A DNA stretch of 64,000 nucleotides from Benincasa hispida (taxonomy: Eukaryota > Streptophyta > Magnoliopsida > Cucurbitales > Cucurbitaceae), in the NCBI RefSeq assembly GCF_009727055.1, contig NC_052350.1, forward strand, positions 29,848,208 to 29,912,207, given 5' to 3'. The notes beneath the pieces are model-generated. The model saw only the letters and a list, made by a program, of their open reading frames with translations, ran no database searches and was not told the origin of the DNA. Shown piece by piece: positions 44,241 to 56,330 of this stretch. Every line of letters starts with the position of its first letter. The first letter of the stretch is position 1. The position numbers and the translations under genes are program-made.

Positions 44241-45013
44241 ACAAAATTACTTATAATTTGACCACATTGTTGAACGAGTTACAGACATGTCAGTCTATGA
44301 TGAAACTGAAGGAGAAAGAAATAAATGTTATTTCTAAACCTAAGAAGTTTTTTAAGGGGTCAACATCTGGAATGAAACCCACTGATAATAAGAAGTTTAT
44401 TCCTTCTTCTTCAAAAGACAAATCCGTACAAATGAAGAAGAAAGGAACAGGGAAAAAGAAAACCACTGCTAAGAAAAACAAAAACAAAAACAAAACTCTC
44501 AAAGAAAAATGTTTCCATTGTGGAAAAGATGGGCATTGGAAGCGTAACTGCCCAAAGTATTTGACTGAAAAGAAAGCAAAAAAGGCGAAACAAGGTAAAT
44601 TAGATTTACTAGTAGTTGAAACATGTCTAGTGGAGAATACTCACCTTACCAGGATATTGGATTCAGGCACTGCTAATCATGTTTGCACTTTTCTACAGGA
44701 AATTAGTTCTTGGAGAGAACTTTCTGAACAAGAAATGACTTTCAAAGTGGGAACGGATACAGTCATTTCAACTCATGTAGTGAGAGATGTCAAGCTGGTT
44801 TTTGAAGAGTCTTTTATCTTACTTAGGAATGTATATTATGTACCTAAGATGAAAGGAGACTTGATCTCCATTTTCTGTCTGTTAGAAAATATGTACAGAA
44901 TATCTTTTGAATCTAATGAAGTGTTTGTTTATTCAAGAAGTGTTCATATTTGTTCTGCAAGACTCGAAAATAACTTGTACATAATAAACCAACTGAAGCG
45001 AAGGCCATTCTAA
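44237..45013 (+). pseudogene. Copia D gag C-terminus, zinc knuckle and protease
   Basis: This 258-codon open frame has a Lys-rich basic region (about residues 50-90), the CCHC zinc knuckle CFHCGKDGHWKRNC (about residues 92-105), and the protease motif LDSGTANHVC with the catalytic Asp kept but AT changed to TA. The protease-to-pre-integrase region follows (KGDLISIFCLLENMYRISF, ARLENNLY). It is the longest uninterrupted retroelement frame after the G integrase. The end is a frameshift before the next domain. Confidence 0.88.
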
Positions 45014-45798
45014 ATATAGAGATGTTTAAAATGGTTGAGACTTAAAATAAGAAACAAAAAATTTCTCCTAACGCCTATCTTTTGCACCTCAAACTTGGTC
45101 ACATTAATCTCAACAGGATTGAGAGATTGGTAAAAAACAGTCATCTAAATCAATTAGAAGATAGTTCTTTACCTCTACATGAATCATATCTTGAGGGAAA
45201 AATGATTAAAAGATCTTTTTCTGACAAAGGTCTTCGTGCCAAAGAGCCTCTTGAACTTATACATTCAGACCTATGTGGTCCGATGAATATAAAAGCTTGA
45301 GGAGGCTATCAGTATTTCGTCAGTTTTATTGATGATTACTCTAGATATGGTTACATTTACTTAATCGGTCATAAGTCTAAAACTCTTGAAAAGTTTAAAG
45401 AATTTAAGGCTGAGATAGAAAATTTATTAAGTAAAAGAATTAAAATATTTTGATCCGATCGAGGTGGTGAGTATATGGATTTACAATTCTAGAACTATCT
45501 AGTAGATCATGGAATTCAATCCCAACTCACAATACCTGGAACACCACAACAAAATGGTGTTATAGAAAGGAGAAATCGAACCTTGTTAGACGTGGTTCGA
45601 TCAATGATGAGTTATGCTTAGTTACCTCAATCCTTTTGGGGGTATGCAGTACAGACTGCAATATTTATTCTAAACTTTGTTCCTTCAAAAAGTGTTTCTA
45701 AAACACCATATGAATTATGGAAAGGACGCATAACTAGTTTACGTCATTTCCGTATTTGGGATTTCCCAATACATGTGCTGGTACAAAATCCTAAGTAA
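45014..45798 (+). pseudogene. Copia D GAG-pre-integrase and integrase core
   Basis: It covers LHLKLGHINLNRIERLVK, then LELIHSDLCGPMN with the first catalytic Asp. After a TGA at 45298 come FVSFIDDYSRYGY, SDRGGEYMDL with the second Asp (just after a TGA where relatives have Arg), and NGVIERRNRTLLD with the Glu. All three catalytic residues are still readable. Stops at 45298, 45452, 45490 and 45619 fit CGA-to-TGA or CAG-to-TAG change. Confidence 0.87.
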
Positions 45799-46345
45799 TT
45801 GGAAACACGTTCGAAATTATGCCTTTTTGTAGGATACCCCAAAGAAATAAAAGGAGGATTATTTTATGATCCCCAAAAAGACAAAGTATTTGTATCGACA
45901 AATGCTACATTTTTGAAAGAAGATCATAGTAAAAATCATCTACCTCACTGTAAACTAATATTGCAAGAAATGACCAAAGATGCTACAGAAACATCGACAA
46001 GAGATGTTGATCAAGCTAGTCCATTAACAATTGTTGTTGTCTCGTCATGTCCTTCCCAAGAGTTGAGGATGCCTCGACGTACTGGGAGAGTTATTCAACA
46101 ACCTGAACGCTATATAGGTTTAATAGAAACTCAAAACATTATACATGATGATGGTTTAGAGGATCCATTAACCTTTAAAATGGCAATGGAAGATATTGAC
46201 AGGGAACAGTGAATAAAAGCCATGGACGTTGAAATGAAGTCTATGTACTTCAACTCTGTCTGAGAACTTGTAGATCAACCACATGGGGTTACACCTATAG
46301 GTTGCAAATGGATCTACAAGAGGAAACGAGACCAAACTGGCAAGG
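45799..46345 (+). pseudogene. Copia D integrase C-terminus, linker and RT start
   Basis: It reads KLCLFVGYPKEIKG, LFYDPQKDKVFVSTNATFL, a linker, RMPRRTGRVIQQPERYIGLI and DPLTFKMAMEDIDREQ. The stop at 46210 and that at 46264 each replace a Trp that is conserved in the relatives. RT then begins with GCKWIYKRKRDQTG. Confidence 0.85.
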
Positions 46346-47071
46346 TGCAAACCTATAAAGCCAGACTCGTGGAAAAAGGTTTTACCCAAAGAGAAAGAGT
46401 TGATTATGAAGAAACTTTTTCTCCTATTGCCATGATAAAGTCGATAAGAATACTTATTTCCATTTCCACATATTATGACTATGAAATATGGCAAATAGAT
46501 GTCAAGACAACTTTTCTAAACGACTATCTTGATGAAAGTATTTTTATGTCTTAATCAGAAGGGTTCATTGAAAGAGGACAGGAACAGAAAGTCTGTATGC
46601 TTAAACGATCCATTTATGGATTGAAATAAGCTTCACGATTCTGGAATATAAAGTTTGATACTGCGATCAAATCTTATGGATTTGAACAGAACGTTGATGA
46701 ACCTTATGTATACAAGAAAATAGTCTACAAGACTGTAGCATTCTTAGTTCTTTATGTTGATGATATCTTACTCATTGGGAATGAGACAAGTTTCCTTGTT
46801 GACGTAAAGATATGGTTAGCAACACAATTCCAAATGAAAGATTTAGGTGATGCTCAATATGTTCTAGGAATACAGATATTTCGAAATCGAAAGAATAGAA
46901 CTCTAGGACTATCTCAGGCATCTTATATTGACAAGATGTTGTCAAAATATAATATACAAAATTCCGAAAAAGGAATGTTACCTTTTAAACATGGAATTCA
47001 TTTGTCAAAGGAACAGTGTCCTAAGACATCTCAAGATGTTGAGGAAATGACAAGAATTCCATACGCATCTG
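46345..47071 (+). pseudogene. Copia D reverse transcriptase, cut by the gypsy insertion
   Basis: The frame contains YKARLVEKGFTQRERVDYEE, then IWQIDVKTTFLND, KRSIYGLK (followed by a stop) and the catalytic YVDD motif in FLVLYVDDILLIGNE (about 46755). Next come MKDLGDAQYVLGIQI and SQASYIDKMLSKY and, at the break, MTRIPYAS. Stops at 46552 and 46627 fit CAA-to-TAA. At 47071 the Athila-like LTR begins and the copia frame resumes at 56331. Confidence 0.9.
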
Positions 47072-48732
47072 TGATAACGGGTAGAAATACACATTATCAT
47101 AGTGCTAAGTTCTTAAACAATGCTGGGTTGCATTGGTAAAATATGATTAATTGCATCCAAAAAGCATCAAATTCATAATATTGCGGTCACATGCGTTCAT
47201 GGCATAGAAACAGTTGATTTTTGTGTTTTTATGCAGAATATGTGTTGACGCAAGGTGAAAATTGCGATAATTGGAAATCATTGGTCGAGTGCAGCATTAC
47301 CGCAAGGCTTTGCGGTGATTGTGTTCGCAAACATTTGTTCAAGAAGGATTGTCTCAACCTGGTCAGTGCAACTTGATGGGCGCATCTGGGTGAAAGGCAC
47401 AATTAATCGCGATGGGGCAGAAAGCTGATGATGGTCGAATCCTAATTAAGCTGACAGCCGCTAACGATAACAAGTACATTCAGCTTTTCGGTGACAAATA
47501 TTCAGCGCATCAGTCAGGGAATTAAAGCCATCCCATCCAAGCAATCATAAAAGAAAAACCGCCAACACCCCGAAGCTCTATAAATACCAGAAGCATCCTT
47601 CAGAAAAGGGGTTAACCAGTTCCACCAATTCAGCACGTCTTTGTCCATAGTTTTTCCTTTTTATTTTAAGGCGAAGCAAGAGAAGAGTAAAGACATTGGA
47701 GATTGCTTAGGGCAACTCGAGAGAGATCCTTGAGGCGTAAGAGCAGAGAGCGGGTCGATTCTCGCGAGAGCGAGATTGTCTTTTGAACACGAGTAGAAAG
47801 ACAGTGTAAAAGCCTGGGAAACAAGAGATTGCTACCAGACTCTTTATTCTATCCTTGCATTGTTATTTTGTACTTCATCTTTATATTTATACAATGGAAG
47901 TTCTTATTCTACATCTGTTCTCTCTCTTAGTACGCATGAGTAGCTAAACTAGTCGAATGGGTTGAGAATAACTAAGCTAACATGACCTAGGATCATCAAC
48001 GCATGCAATTGTCTTGTTTTATGTTGTGCCCAACACCTCTTTAGAGCTACTCGAGAGAGAGTCTAAAGAAAGAACCTAATGACTCGAGAGAGCTAGGTTA
48101 AAAATCTAGACTCGAGAGAGTGAGATTAGAACTGCATAAACAAGAGATAGGGACTTAGATATAAGCTCTGTTTGTCAACACTCCATCGCATGCACCCTAG
48201 AGATATATATGATATTATGTGGTCGCATATTTGTATGGATGTCATTTTGTCATCGCATAAATAGGAATAGAGGCTTATGTGTAGGCCCTGTAGACTTATT
48301 GCATATAACGCATGCGTTCTAGCCTTAAAAGCCGTGGCATTCGCACCGAGAGGTGGTTTACTATTGTATGCATGTTGCATGATCGCATAGCATGAACACA
48401 TCCTAGGAAGTGTTAGCCGAAACTTTTCTCAACTCGTTCATTGCACACTCATCGCATCTTCCGTTTATTCAACTTTTTCAAACTCCGTCGCATTTATTAT
48501 TTCATCACTGCAAACAACAATCCCAACAACTTATTTATTTATCCGGTTACCGCAAAGTTGTCCCAAAAATTACCAACGCAACCTGTTTTCACAAGTCCCT
48601 GAGTTCGACCCTGGACTTACCAGGAAACTCAGTGGAGTTTACACTTGGATTCCACTGAGGAAACTTGAGTGCTCAACGCATTTTTCACAATCTCATTTCA
48701 TCCATATTTTCACATCATAAAATAATGTATTA
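47072..48732 (+). mobile_element. Athila-like gypsy element, 5' LTR
   Basis: It runs from TGATAACGGG to ATAATGTATTA, 1661 bp. The end corresponds to ATAACGCATCA in the 3' LTR, the three differences all being C-to-T. Target duplication ATCTG stands at 47067-47071 and 56326-56330. The LTR holds a TATA box (47578) and several ACTCGAGAGAG-type repeats (47717, 48051, 48081, 48112). About 20 differences are seen by eye in the first 250 aligned bases against the 3' LTR, so the insertion is millions of years old. Confidence 0.93.
47578..47586 (+). promoter_or_regulatory. TATA box of the Athila-like 5' LTR
   Basis: CTATAAATA sits about 500 bases into the LTR and is conserved in the 3' LTR (55170-55178) and, reversed, in the solo LTR near 41475. 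It is the likely core promoter of the element. Confidence 0.65.
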
Positions 48733-48738
48733 AGTTTT

Positions 48739-48756
48739 TGGCGCCGCTGTCGGGGA
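48739..48756 (+). other. Primer binding site (tRNA-Asp) of the Athila-like element
   Basis: TGGCGCCGCTGTCGGGGA matches the complement of the plant tRNA-Asp 3' end (TGGCGCCGTTGCCGGGGA) in 16 of 18 bases. It stands six bases after the LTR end. A tRNA-Asp primer is typical of Athila and related plant gypsy lineages. Confidence 0.85.
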
Positions 48757-48815
48757 CTTCGGCAAAATAGTGTGCTAACGGTAATTTTTCTGATTTCTTT
48801 GCAGATTCTTAATTT

Positions 48816-49974
48816 ATGGCGAATTACGACCCGGAGATTGAGAGAACATTCATAAGAAGATTAAGAGACGACCAACAACAACAGTCAAATAAAGAAGAGA
48901 TGGCGGAGCAGCTTGGAAACAGAGCACAAACAAAAAAAATGTCATGGCGAATCCAATCCTTCTGGCTAACGATTGCAATAGGCCCATTGGGGACTATGCA
49001 TCGCCAAACCTCTATGATTTCTCTCCAGGAATCATGAGGCCTGCCCTCGATGGAAGCAGATTCGAAATGAAACTGATGATGCTGCAGATGATCCAGACTG
49101 CAAGACAATTCAGAGGACGGTGTGGTGAGGACCTGCACGCCCACCTCTGTAGCTTTATTGAAATCTGCAATACTTTTGTGTTTTTGAACATCTCTGCCGA
49201 AGAAGTTTGACTAACTTTGTTCCCATTTTCTCTTTGTGATCAGGCAAGAAAATGGGCGTATTCCCTCGTGTCGGTAGAGATCACTTCATGGGAATAGGCC
49301 GTAGAGAAATTTATGAAGAAATATTTTCCACCTACTGAGAACGCTAGACGAAGGAAACTCATAAAAAATTTTGAACAAGACATGGATGAATCGCTTAGCA
49401 ATTCTTGGGCGAGGTTTAAGAGGTAGTCCGGGACTGTCCACACAATGGTTTGCCAGACTGCCTTCAGATGGAAATCTTTTATCATGGTTTGAATCCCGCT
49501 TTGCAGATCGCTGCCAATGCGGCAGCCGTTGGTGGTTTGCTTGATAAAACGTATGACGAGGCTAAGAATATCTTGGATTGCATCTCTAAGAACCATGAAG
49601 ATTGGAGAGAGAGTGATCAGAGGCTAAGAATCAAGGATAACGACGCAAGTAATAGTGCTATTACTTCACAACAAAATCAGATGACCACAATGATGAACTT
49701 AATTCAGGGAATTGCGATCAACAACCTAACACCGCAAAATGGGCAAATCAATGCAATTAGTCAAAGCACCACAAAGTGTGCGACTTGCGGTGATGGGCAT
49801 GCAATGGAAGAATGCCCACAAAATCCACAATCTATTTACTTTGTGAAAAATAATCCCTTTTCATACCTACAACCCCGAGGGGAGAAACCACCCCAATTTT
49901 ACATGGAAGAATCAGCAACAAAATTTTCAACTTGTGGCATAGAAAGAAGGGCCACCTGGATTCTTCCCGTGTAA
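48816..49974 (+). pseudogene. Athila-like gag with zinc knuckle
   Basis: It starts MANYDPEIERTF. A frameshift leads to PILLANDCNRPIGDYASPNL, then GIMRPALDGSRFEMKLMMLQ, EDLHAHLCSF, and after a stop LFPFSLCDQARKWA, FMKKYFPPTENARRRKLI, CPHNGLPDCLQMEIFYHGL and NILDCISKNHEDW. The zinc knuckle CATCGDGHAMEEC (49776-49814) has the CX2CX3HX4C spacing usual in Athila gag. Several stops and at least two frameshifts disable it. Confidence 0.87.
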
Positions 49975-50441
49975 TAATGGTCAGACAAGCAATCAAGCTA
50001 GTAGCTCACAATCGCTGAAATATTCTTCCCTGGAAAGCGTTTTGAAGCAATATATAGAGAAAAACGAAACGGTGTTTCAAAGTTAGGCTACGTCCATCCA
50101 CAATCTAGAATTACAGATGGGCCAGATTGTAAGTGAGCTAAAGAACAGACCGCAAGGGGCTCTGCCGAGTTCAACAGAACTCCTACGCAACCTGAGGGGA
50201 TCAGGTAAAGAGCAATGTCAGGTTGTGACATTGCGGAATGGAAAAATTATGGAGGGAGAAAGAAAGGAGTCGAGCCGGACTACTTCTATTGCGGTGGAAC
50301 CTGAAATTGCAGTGGCACAAGAAGAAGAAGGAGAAAAAGAAGCAATAGAACCAGAAGTTGCATCGATCTCAAAGCCAACAGAGAAGGGGACCGTGAGAGT
50401 ACAGTTACCACCTTTCCCGTAGAGACTTAGAAAGAAAAAGA
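49975..50441 (+). pseudogene. Athila-like gag-protease linker
   Basis: The frame at 50117-50422 encodes MGQIVSELKNRPQGALPSST, SEQ-type 'QVVTLRNGKIMEG' and a Glu-rich stretch, then VQLPPFP before a TAG where relatives have Gln. This region joins gag to protease in the polyprotein. The stop at 50084 also falls in a likely Gln codon. Confidence 0.7.
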
Positions 50442-51020
50442 ATGAAGAGGTACAGTAAACGCTTTCTGTCTATGGTAAAACAATTACATATTAATATTCC
50501 ATTTAGTGAAGCGATTGAGGAAATGCCTGCCTACGCAAAGTTTCTAAAGGATATGGTAACCAAGAAGAGGGGAGCCGGTAAGTTTTCCACGGTGGTGTTA
50601 ACGCAAAGTTCAAAATCAATAATTTCACCAAAGATGAGCGATCCTGGGAGCTTTACTATACCTTGCTCCATAGGAGGACTGTACATCGGACAAGCCTTGT
50701 GTGACCTTGAAGCCAGTATCACTTTGATGCCTCTGTCGATCTTTAAGTAGCTGAATATGGGGTAACTCGTACCCATGATCGTGACTCTCCAACTGGCCAA
50801 TAGATCTCTGGTGCATCCAGAGGGAAAGGTGAAGGATGTGTTGATCACCATTGACAAATTTATCCTCCCAGCTGACTTCATCATCTTGGATTACGAGGCC
50901 TACAAAGATGTGTCCATCATCTTGGGGCGACCATTTTTATCAACAGGTCTTGCCCAGATTAACGTGCATAAAGGGGAAATCAATTTGAGCATCAACGGAC
51001 AAAGCTCAGGTTCAACATAA
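50442..51020 (+). pseudogene. Athila-like protease
   Basis: KQLHINIPFSEAIEEMPAYA leads into the aspartic protease: FTIPCSIGGLYIGQALCDLE then ASITLMPLSI. Athila proteases carry CDLGAS here; this copy has Glu for the Gly next to the catalytic Asp, so it is likely inactive. The second half (QLANRSLVHPEGKVKDVLI, FIILDYEA, ILGRPFLSTGLA) lies in another frame after a TAG at 50748. Confidence 0.87.
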
Positions 51021-52245
51021 TCCGTGCCATGAAGTTTCCTGACGAAGAAGACCTGCATGACTCAGACAACGACCATAATTTGATTGAAGAAGAAAATTTT
51101 GACGAAGAGAATGAAGAAAAGGATGCCAACACATCTGTTGCTGCCTGTCATGTGATCATAACAAAAACAAGAAAGGAAGAAGAGATGATCGCAAACCAAG
51201 AAGAAGTGCCAACAGAAAAAGAAGACAGAAAAACAACGCAACCATCCCTAGTAGAACCACTAACACGGGAATTAAAGACCCTACCGAATCATTTAAAGTA
51301 CGCATTTTTGGGGCAGAGTGAGAGGCTGCCAGTTATTATTTCCTTTACACTTAACGAAGACCAGGAGAATGCGCTGATGAACATTCTGAGGAAACATGTG
51401 CGAGCAATTGGTTAGACGCTTGCCGACATTCGAGGAATTAGCCCAGCATACTGTATGCACCACATTCGTCTTGAAGTGGACCATAAGGCAATGATCGAAC
51501 ATCAATGCAGACTCAACCCTGCGATGAAAGAGGTCGTTAAAAAGGAGATCATTAAATGGTTGATGCGGGCATTATTTATCCTATAGCAAATAGCACGTGG
51601 GTCAGCCCCGTGCAGTGTGTTCTGAAAAAGGGTGGCACGACGGTAGTCCCGAACGAAAACAACGAACTAATACTGCAAAGAACCATCACTGGGTGGCGCA
51701 TTTGCATGGACTAACGGAAGCTGAATGCAGCAACCAAGAAAGATCATTTTCCCATACCAATCATTGATCAAATGCTAGATCGTCTAGTTGGAAATGACTT
51801 TTACTGCTTTCTGGATGGCTATATCGGGTATAACCAGATTATGATAGCTCTAGAAGACCAAGACAAGACCATATTCACCTGCCCATATGGGACCTTTGCT
51901 TAATGCCGCATGCCGTTCGACCTCTGCAATTCGCATAACACATTCCAAAGGTGCATGATGGCCATCTTTCCAGACTATCTTGAGGACTCTGTTGAAATCT
52001 TTATGGACGACTTCTCTATTTATGGGAACACCTACGAAGTCTGTCTAGCCAACCTGGAGAAGATACTAAAGAGATGCGAAGAGACGAATCTGGTTCTTAA
52101 CCGGGAAAAATGTCATTTTATGGTTAAGGAGGGCATCATGTTGGGGCACAAGGTTTCTCAGGGCGGGTTGGAGGTGGATAAAGCAAAAATCGAAGCAATT
52201 GAAAAACTTCCACCTCCAACAAGTGTGAAGGCTGTATGAAGTTTC
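51021..52245 (+). pseudogene. Athila-like reverse transcriptase
   Basis: An acidic linker (51029-51415) precedes RT. Readable RT parts are DIRGISPAYCMHHI, STWVSPVQCVLKKGG, CMD.RKLNAATKKDHFPIPI, DQMLDRL and the palm region MPFDLCNSHNTFQRCM, followed by the catalytic IFMDDFSIYG (about 52000). Next are CEETNLVLNREKCHFMV and EAIEKLPPPTSVK. MDD rather than ADD or VDD is normal in Athila. Stops at 51413, 51713, 51901 and 52237 break the frame. Confidence 0.87.
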
Positions 52246-52835
52246 TTGGGGCACACTAGATTCTACAGACGCTTTGTCAAAGACTTTTCGAAAATAGCAC
52301 GACCACTGAGTGCGTTGTTAGAGGCTGATAGAAAATTTGATTTTGACGAAAATTTCCTCAATGCATTCAGAACTTTGAAGAATGTGCTGATTACCGCACT
52401 CATGTTAATTGCACCTGACTGGACACTTCCTTTTGAAATAATGTGCGATACAAGTGGGTATGCGATGGGAGCAGCTTTGGCATAGAAGAGAAAAACAATC
52501 TTGCATCCCATCGCATATGCGAGTAAAACATTAAATCCTTCTTAGACGAATTATATCACCACAGAGAAAGAGCTTCCGGCGGTAATTTTTGCGTTGGAAA
52601 AATTTTGAGCATATCTGCTGGAGACAAAGGTACTCATCCATACTGATCATTTGGCAATAAAGTACTTAATGACAAAGAAGGACACAAACCCAAGGTTGAT
52701 CAGATGGGTTCTCCTCCTTCAAGAATTTGACATAGAAATAATTGACCGGAAGGGGACAGAGAACCAAGTTGCAGATCACTTGTCCAGATTGGAAAACCCT
52801 GATGTTAACCACAATGAATAAGAGGTGAATGCGGT
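52246..52835 (+). pseudogene. Athila-like RNase H
   Basis: It continues RT with FYRRFVKDFSKIARPLSALL and FEIMCDTSGYAMGAALA, then after stops at 52483, 52543 and 52606 (each explained by CAG-to-TAG or CGA-to-TGA) HPIAYASKTLNPS, TEKELPAVIFALEKF and [11 protein letters not shown]. It ends with [20 protein letters not shown]. The catalytic Asp and Glu of RNase H are recognisable. Confidence 0.85.
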
Positions 52836-53660
52836 GTTTCCAGATGAGCAGTTGTTCCATATTGAAGAATTGCCTTGTATGCTGACATCGTCAATTATCT
52901 GGTTTGCAGACAATTCCCTGAAGATTATACCACCTACCAATAGAGGAAGCTAAAAAATGAATGTAGATATTATTACTGGGATGGGCCGAATCTGTATAAA
53001 AGGGGGGCAAACCAGATTCTGTGACTATACGTACCAAATGCTGCTTAACAATGCATTTTATCGCAGTGTCATGACTTACCATATGGTGGGCACTTTAGAG
53101 GACAATGCACTGCAGTCAAGGTTTTACAGAGTGAATTCTTTTGGCCAATATTGTTTAAGGATGTAACTGACTACGTAATGAAGTGTGATTGGTGCCAACG
53201 CACAGGTAACATTTCATGGAAACATGCAATGCCAATGAACACCATCTTGGAGCTTGAATTGTTCGACATGTGGGGTTTTGATTTCATGGGACCATTCCCT
53301 CCCTTGAATGGTAAACATTATATTTTATTAGCCATCGACTATGTATCCAAGTGGGTAGAGGTAGTGACGTGCGGCGTAAGAGATGCGGCGATAGTCTCTC
53401 AATTCCTGAAGAAGAAAATTTTCACTCGTTTTGGCATCCCCCATGCCATAATAAGTGATGAGGGGTCTCACTTTGTCAATCATACTGTTAAGGAGCTGCT
53501 GCGCAAATACAACATTCTCCACAAAGTGGCCACCGCATACCATCCACAGACGAATGGTCAGGCCGAGGTGTCCAATCGAGAGATTAAGCAAATACTCGAG
53601 AAGGTAGTAAGACCTTCGTGAACAGATTAGGCAACAAAGCTCGACAATGCGTTGTGGGCA
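52836..53660 (+). pseudogene. Athila-like integrase
   Basis: An N-terminal part is scrambled by frameshifts ([19 protein letters not shown] retains the CC of the HHCC zinc site). The core at 53151-53621 is open for 156 codons: [13 protein letters not shown] (first Asp), [14 protein letters not shown] (second Asp), [17 protein letters not shown] (Glu). All three catalytic residues are present. After a TGA the LDNALWAYWTAFKTPIGMSP motif follows and then the frame ends, with no C-terminal extension. Confidence 0.88.
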
Positions 53661-54664
53661 TACTGGACTGCATTTAAAACACCCATAGGTATGTCCCCTA
53701 TCGCATCGCATGTTAGTTTTAAAAGTTTTATCACGCATCCTCTTTGATTACCGCAATCATTTAATATTGATAAATTTAGTGAGTTACCACATGCTATCTC
53801 TTTGCCAAATATGATTTCAATGATGAAAAACATACTTCTATTTCTTTCGTATATACTATAGTCAACTTAACTTTAAGATACTCACCTCATGAAATATTTC
53901 TAGAAGTTAGGGGTTTGCTAGCTTTCTTTCAAACTCTCTTTACAAAGCTTTCTAAGAATATCACATGACTTATTTCAATCTTTTGGCAATGAGGGCATTG
54001 CCGCATTTTAAATTTAGGGGTGAGGTATTTATTTTCCACCTTGCTATTTTGAAAAAATAAAAAATTTGAGAATAACAACTCCACTGTCAACGCAATGGGA
54101 AACCCATGTTGATAAGAGTTAAGTTGTGAAGGGCATTTACCCATAGTTGGATGTTCGCATGACACATGTGGGGGCAAGCCAAAACAAAAGTAAGTCATCT
54201 GGATCAATGCATAAATAAATGACCGCAACTCCGTTGCCAAGTAAGTATGAGTCTAGTCTGAGGAAGAGCGCATTGCTCGTAGTTGGATATCCGCATGACA
54301 CACGTGGGGGCAAGCCAAAACAAAGGCAAGGCACTTGGATCAGCGCAAGGTCAGAAAAAAAAAATAATAATGTCAAGAAATATGCAAGGATAAAATTTTG
54401 ACACCCTGGTGGAAAAATTTTCTTTTTGAAATAAATCATGCGATGTTCTGGAATTTAGTAAAGTCCTTTTGAAGGTTAAACTTACGATCCCTGGGTCTTA
54501 GAAATATTTTTAGAGGAGACTTGAATAAGACTTAAGAAAATTTTGGTATATAGGATTTGAACGAAGTATCCTTGAGAAATCTAGGAAAAAAACATTGCGG
54601 TGGACTTGCTAAAGGAAATCTTTAGCTTATGCTTGAGGACAAGCATTGTTTAAATTTGGGGGTG
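53661..54664 (+). mobile_element. Athila-like 3' non-coding region and polypurine tract
   Basis: After integrase there is about 1 kb without an envelope-like frame. A duplicated block of period 136 begins TAGTTGGAT at 54144 and 54280 and contains 'cgcatgacacatgtgggggc' and 'aagccaaaacaaa'. The stretch AAATTTGGGGGTG ends directly at the 3' LTR (54665) and is the likely polypurine tract. Confidence 0.75.
54144..54345. repeat. 136-bp direct repeat in the Athila-like 3' region
   Basis: Copies at 54144 and 54280 share TAGTTGGAT, 'cgcatgacacacgtgggggc', 'aagccaaaacaaa', 'ggatca' and 'gcgcaa/gcataa'. They differ at about one base in eight over the best 65 bases. Confidence 0.7.
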
Positions 54665-56325
54665 TGATAACGGGCAGAAATGCACATTATCATAGTGCTA
54701 AGTTTTTAAACAATGCTGGGTTGCGTTGATAAAATATGATTAATTGCGTCAAAAAAGCATCAAATTCATAATATTGTGGTCGCATGCGTTCATCGCATAG
54801 AAACAATTGATTTTTGTGTTTTTATGCAGAATATGAGTTGATGCATGGCGGAAATTGCGATCATTGGAAATCATTGGTCGAGCACAGCATTACCGCAAGG
54901 CTTTGTGGTGATTGTGTTCGCAAACATTTGCTCAAGAAGGATTGCCGCAACCTGGTTAGTGCAACTTGAAGGGCGCATCTGGGTGAAAGGCACAATTAAT
55001 CGCGATGGGACAGAAAGCTGATGACGGTCGAATCCGATTAAGCTGACGGTTGCTAACGATAACAAGTACATTCAGCTTTTCGGTGATAAATATTTGGTGC
55101 ATCAGTTAGAGAATTAAAGCCATCCCATCCGAGCAATCATAAGAGAGAAACCGCCTTCACCCCGTAGCTCTATAAATACCAGAGGCATCCTTCAGAAAAG
55201 GGGTTAACCAGTTCCACCAATTCAACACGTCTTTGTGCATAGTTTTTCCTTTTTATTTTAAGGCAGAGCAAGAGAAGAGTAAAGACGCCGGAGATCGCTC
55301 AGGGCAACTCGAGAGAGAACCTTGAGGCGTAAGAGCAGAGAGTGGGCCAATTCTTATGAGAGCGAGATTATCTTTTTAACACGAGTAGAAAGACAGTGTA
55401 AAAGCCTGGGAAGCAAGAGATTGCTACCAGGCTCTTTATTCTATCCTGCATTGTTATTTGTACTTCATTTTTATATTTATACAATGGAAGTTCTTATTCT
55501 ACATCTGTTCACTCTCTTAGTACACATGAGTATCTAAACTAGTCGAATGGGTTGAGAAGAACTGAGCTAACATGACCTAGGATCGTCAATGCATGCGATT
55601 GTCTCGTTTTATGTTGTGCCCAACACCCCTTTAGAACTACTCGAGAGAGCGTCTGAAGAAAGAACCTAAGGACTTCAGAGAGCTAGGTTAGAATCTAGAC
55701 TCGAGAGAGCGAGATTAGAACTGCATAAACAAGAGATAGGGACTTAGAGATAAGCTCTGTTTGTCAACACTGCATCGCATGCACCCTAGAGATAGATATG
55801 ATATCATATGGTCGCATATTTGTATGGATGTCATTTTTTCATCGCATAAATAGGAATAGAGGCTTATGTGTAGGCCCTGTAGACTTATTGCATATATCGC
55901 ATGCGTTCTAGCCTTAGAAGTAGTGGCATTCGCACCGAGAGGTGGTTTACTGTTGTATGCATGTTGCATGATCACATAGCATGAACGCATTCTAGGAAGT
56001 GTTAGCCGAAACTTTTCTCAACCCGTTCACTGCATACTCATCGCATCTTCCGTTTATTCAACTTTTTTCAAACTCTGCTGCATTTATTGATTTTTCATCA
56101 CTGCAAACAATAATTCCATCAATTTATTTATTTATCCGGTTACCACAAAGTTTTCCCAAAAATTAGCAACGCAACCTGTTTTCACAAGTCCCTGAGTTCG
56201 ACCCTGGACTTACCAGGAAACTCAGTGGAGTTTACACTTGGATTCCACTGAGGAAACTTGAGTGCTCAATGCATTTTTCACCATTGCATTTCATCCATAT
56301 TTCCACATCATAAAATAACGCATCA
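54665..56325 (+). mobile_element. Athila-like gypsy element, 3' LTR
   Basis: It runs from TGATAACGGG to ATAACGCATCA, 1661 bp, the same length as the 5' LTR. It is followed by target duplication ATCTG (56326-56330), after which the copia reading frame resumes (AVGSFMYAML). A TATA box lies at 55170-55178. ACTCGAGAGAG-type repeats recur at 55305, 55640 and 55700. Confidence 0.93.
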
Positions 56326-56330
56326 ATCTG

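Noticed and set aside
53661..54664. Envelope-like gene after Athila-like integrase
   Set aside because: All frames in this 1-kb region are short and lack membrane or leader features. It is non-coding with a 136-bp duplication.
47072..56325. Athila-like element as intact and autonomous
   Set aside because: Stops and frameshifts occur in every domain, and the residue next to the protease catalytic Asp is changed from Gly to Glu.
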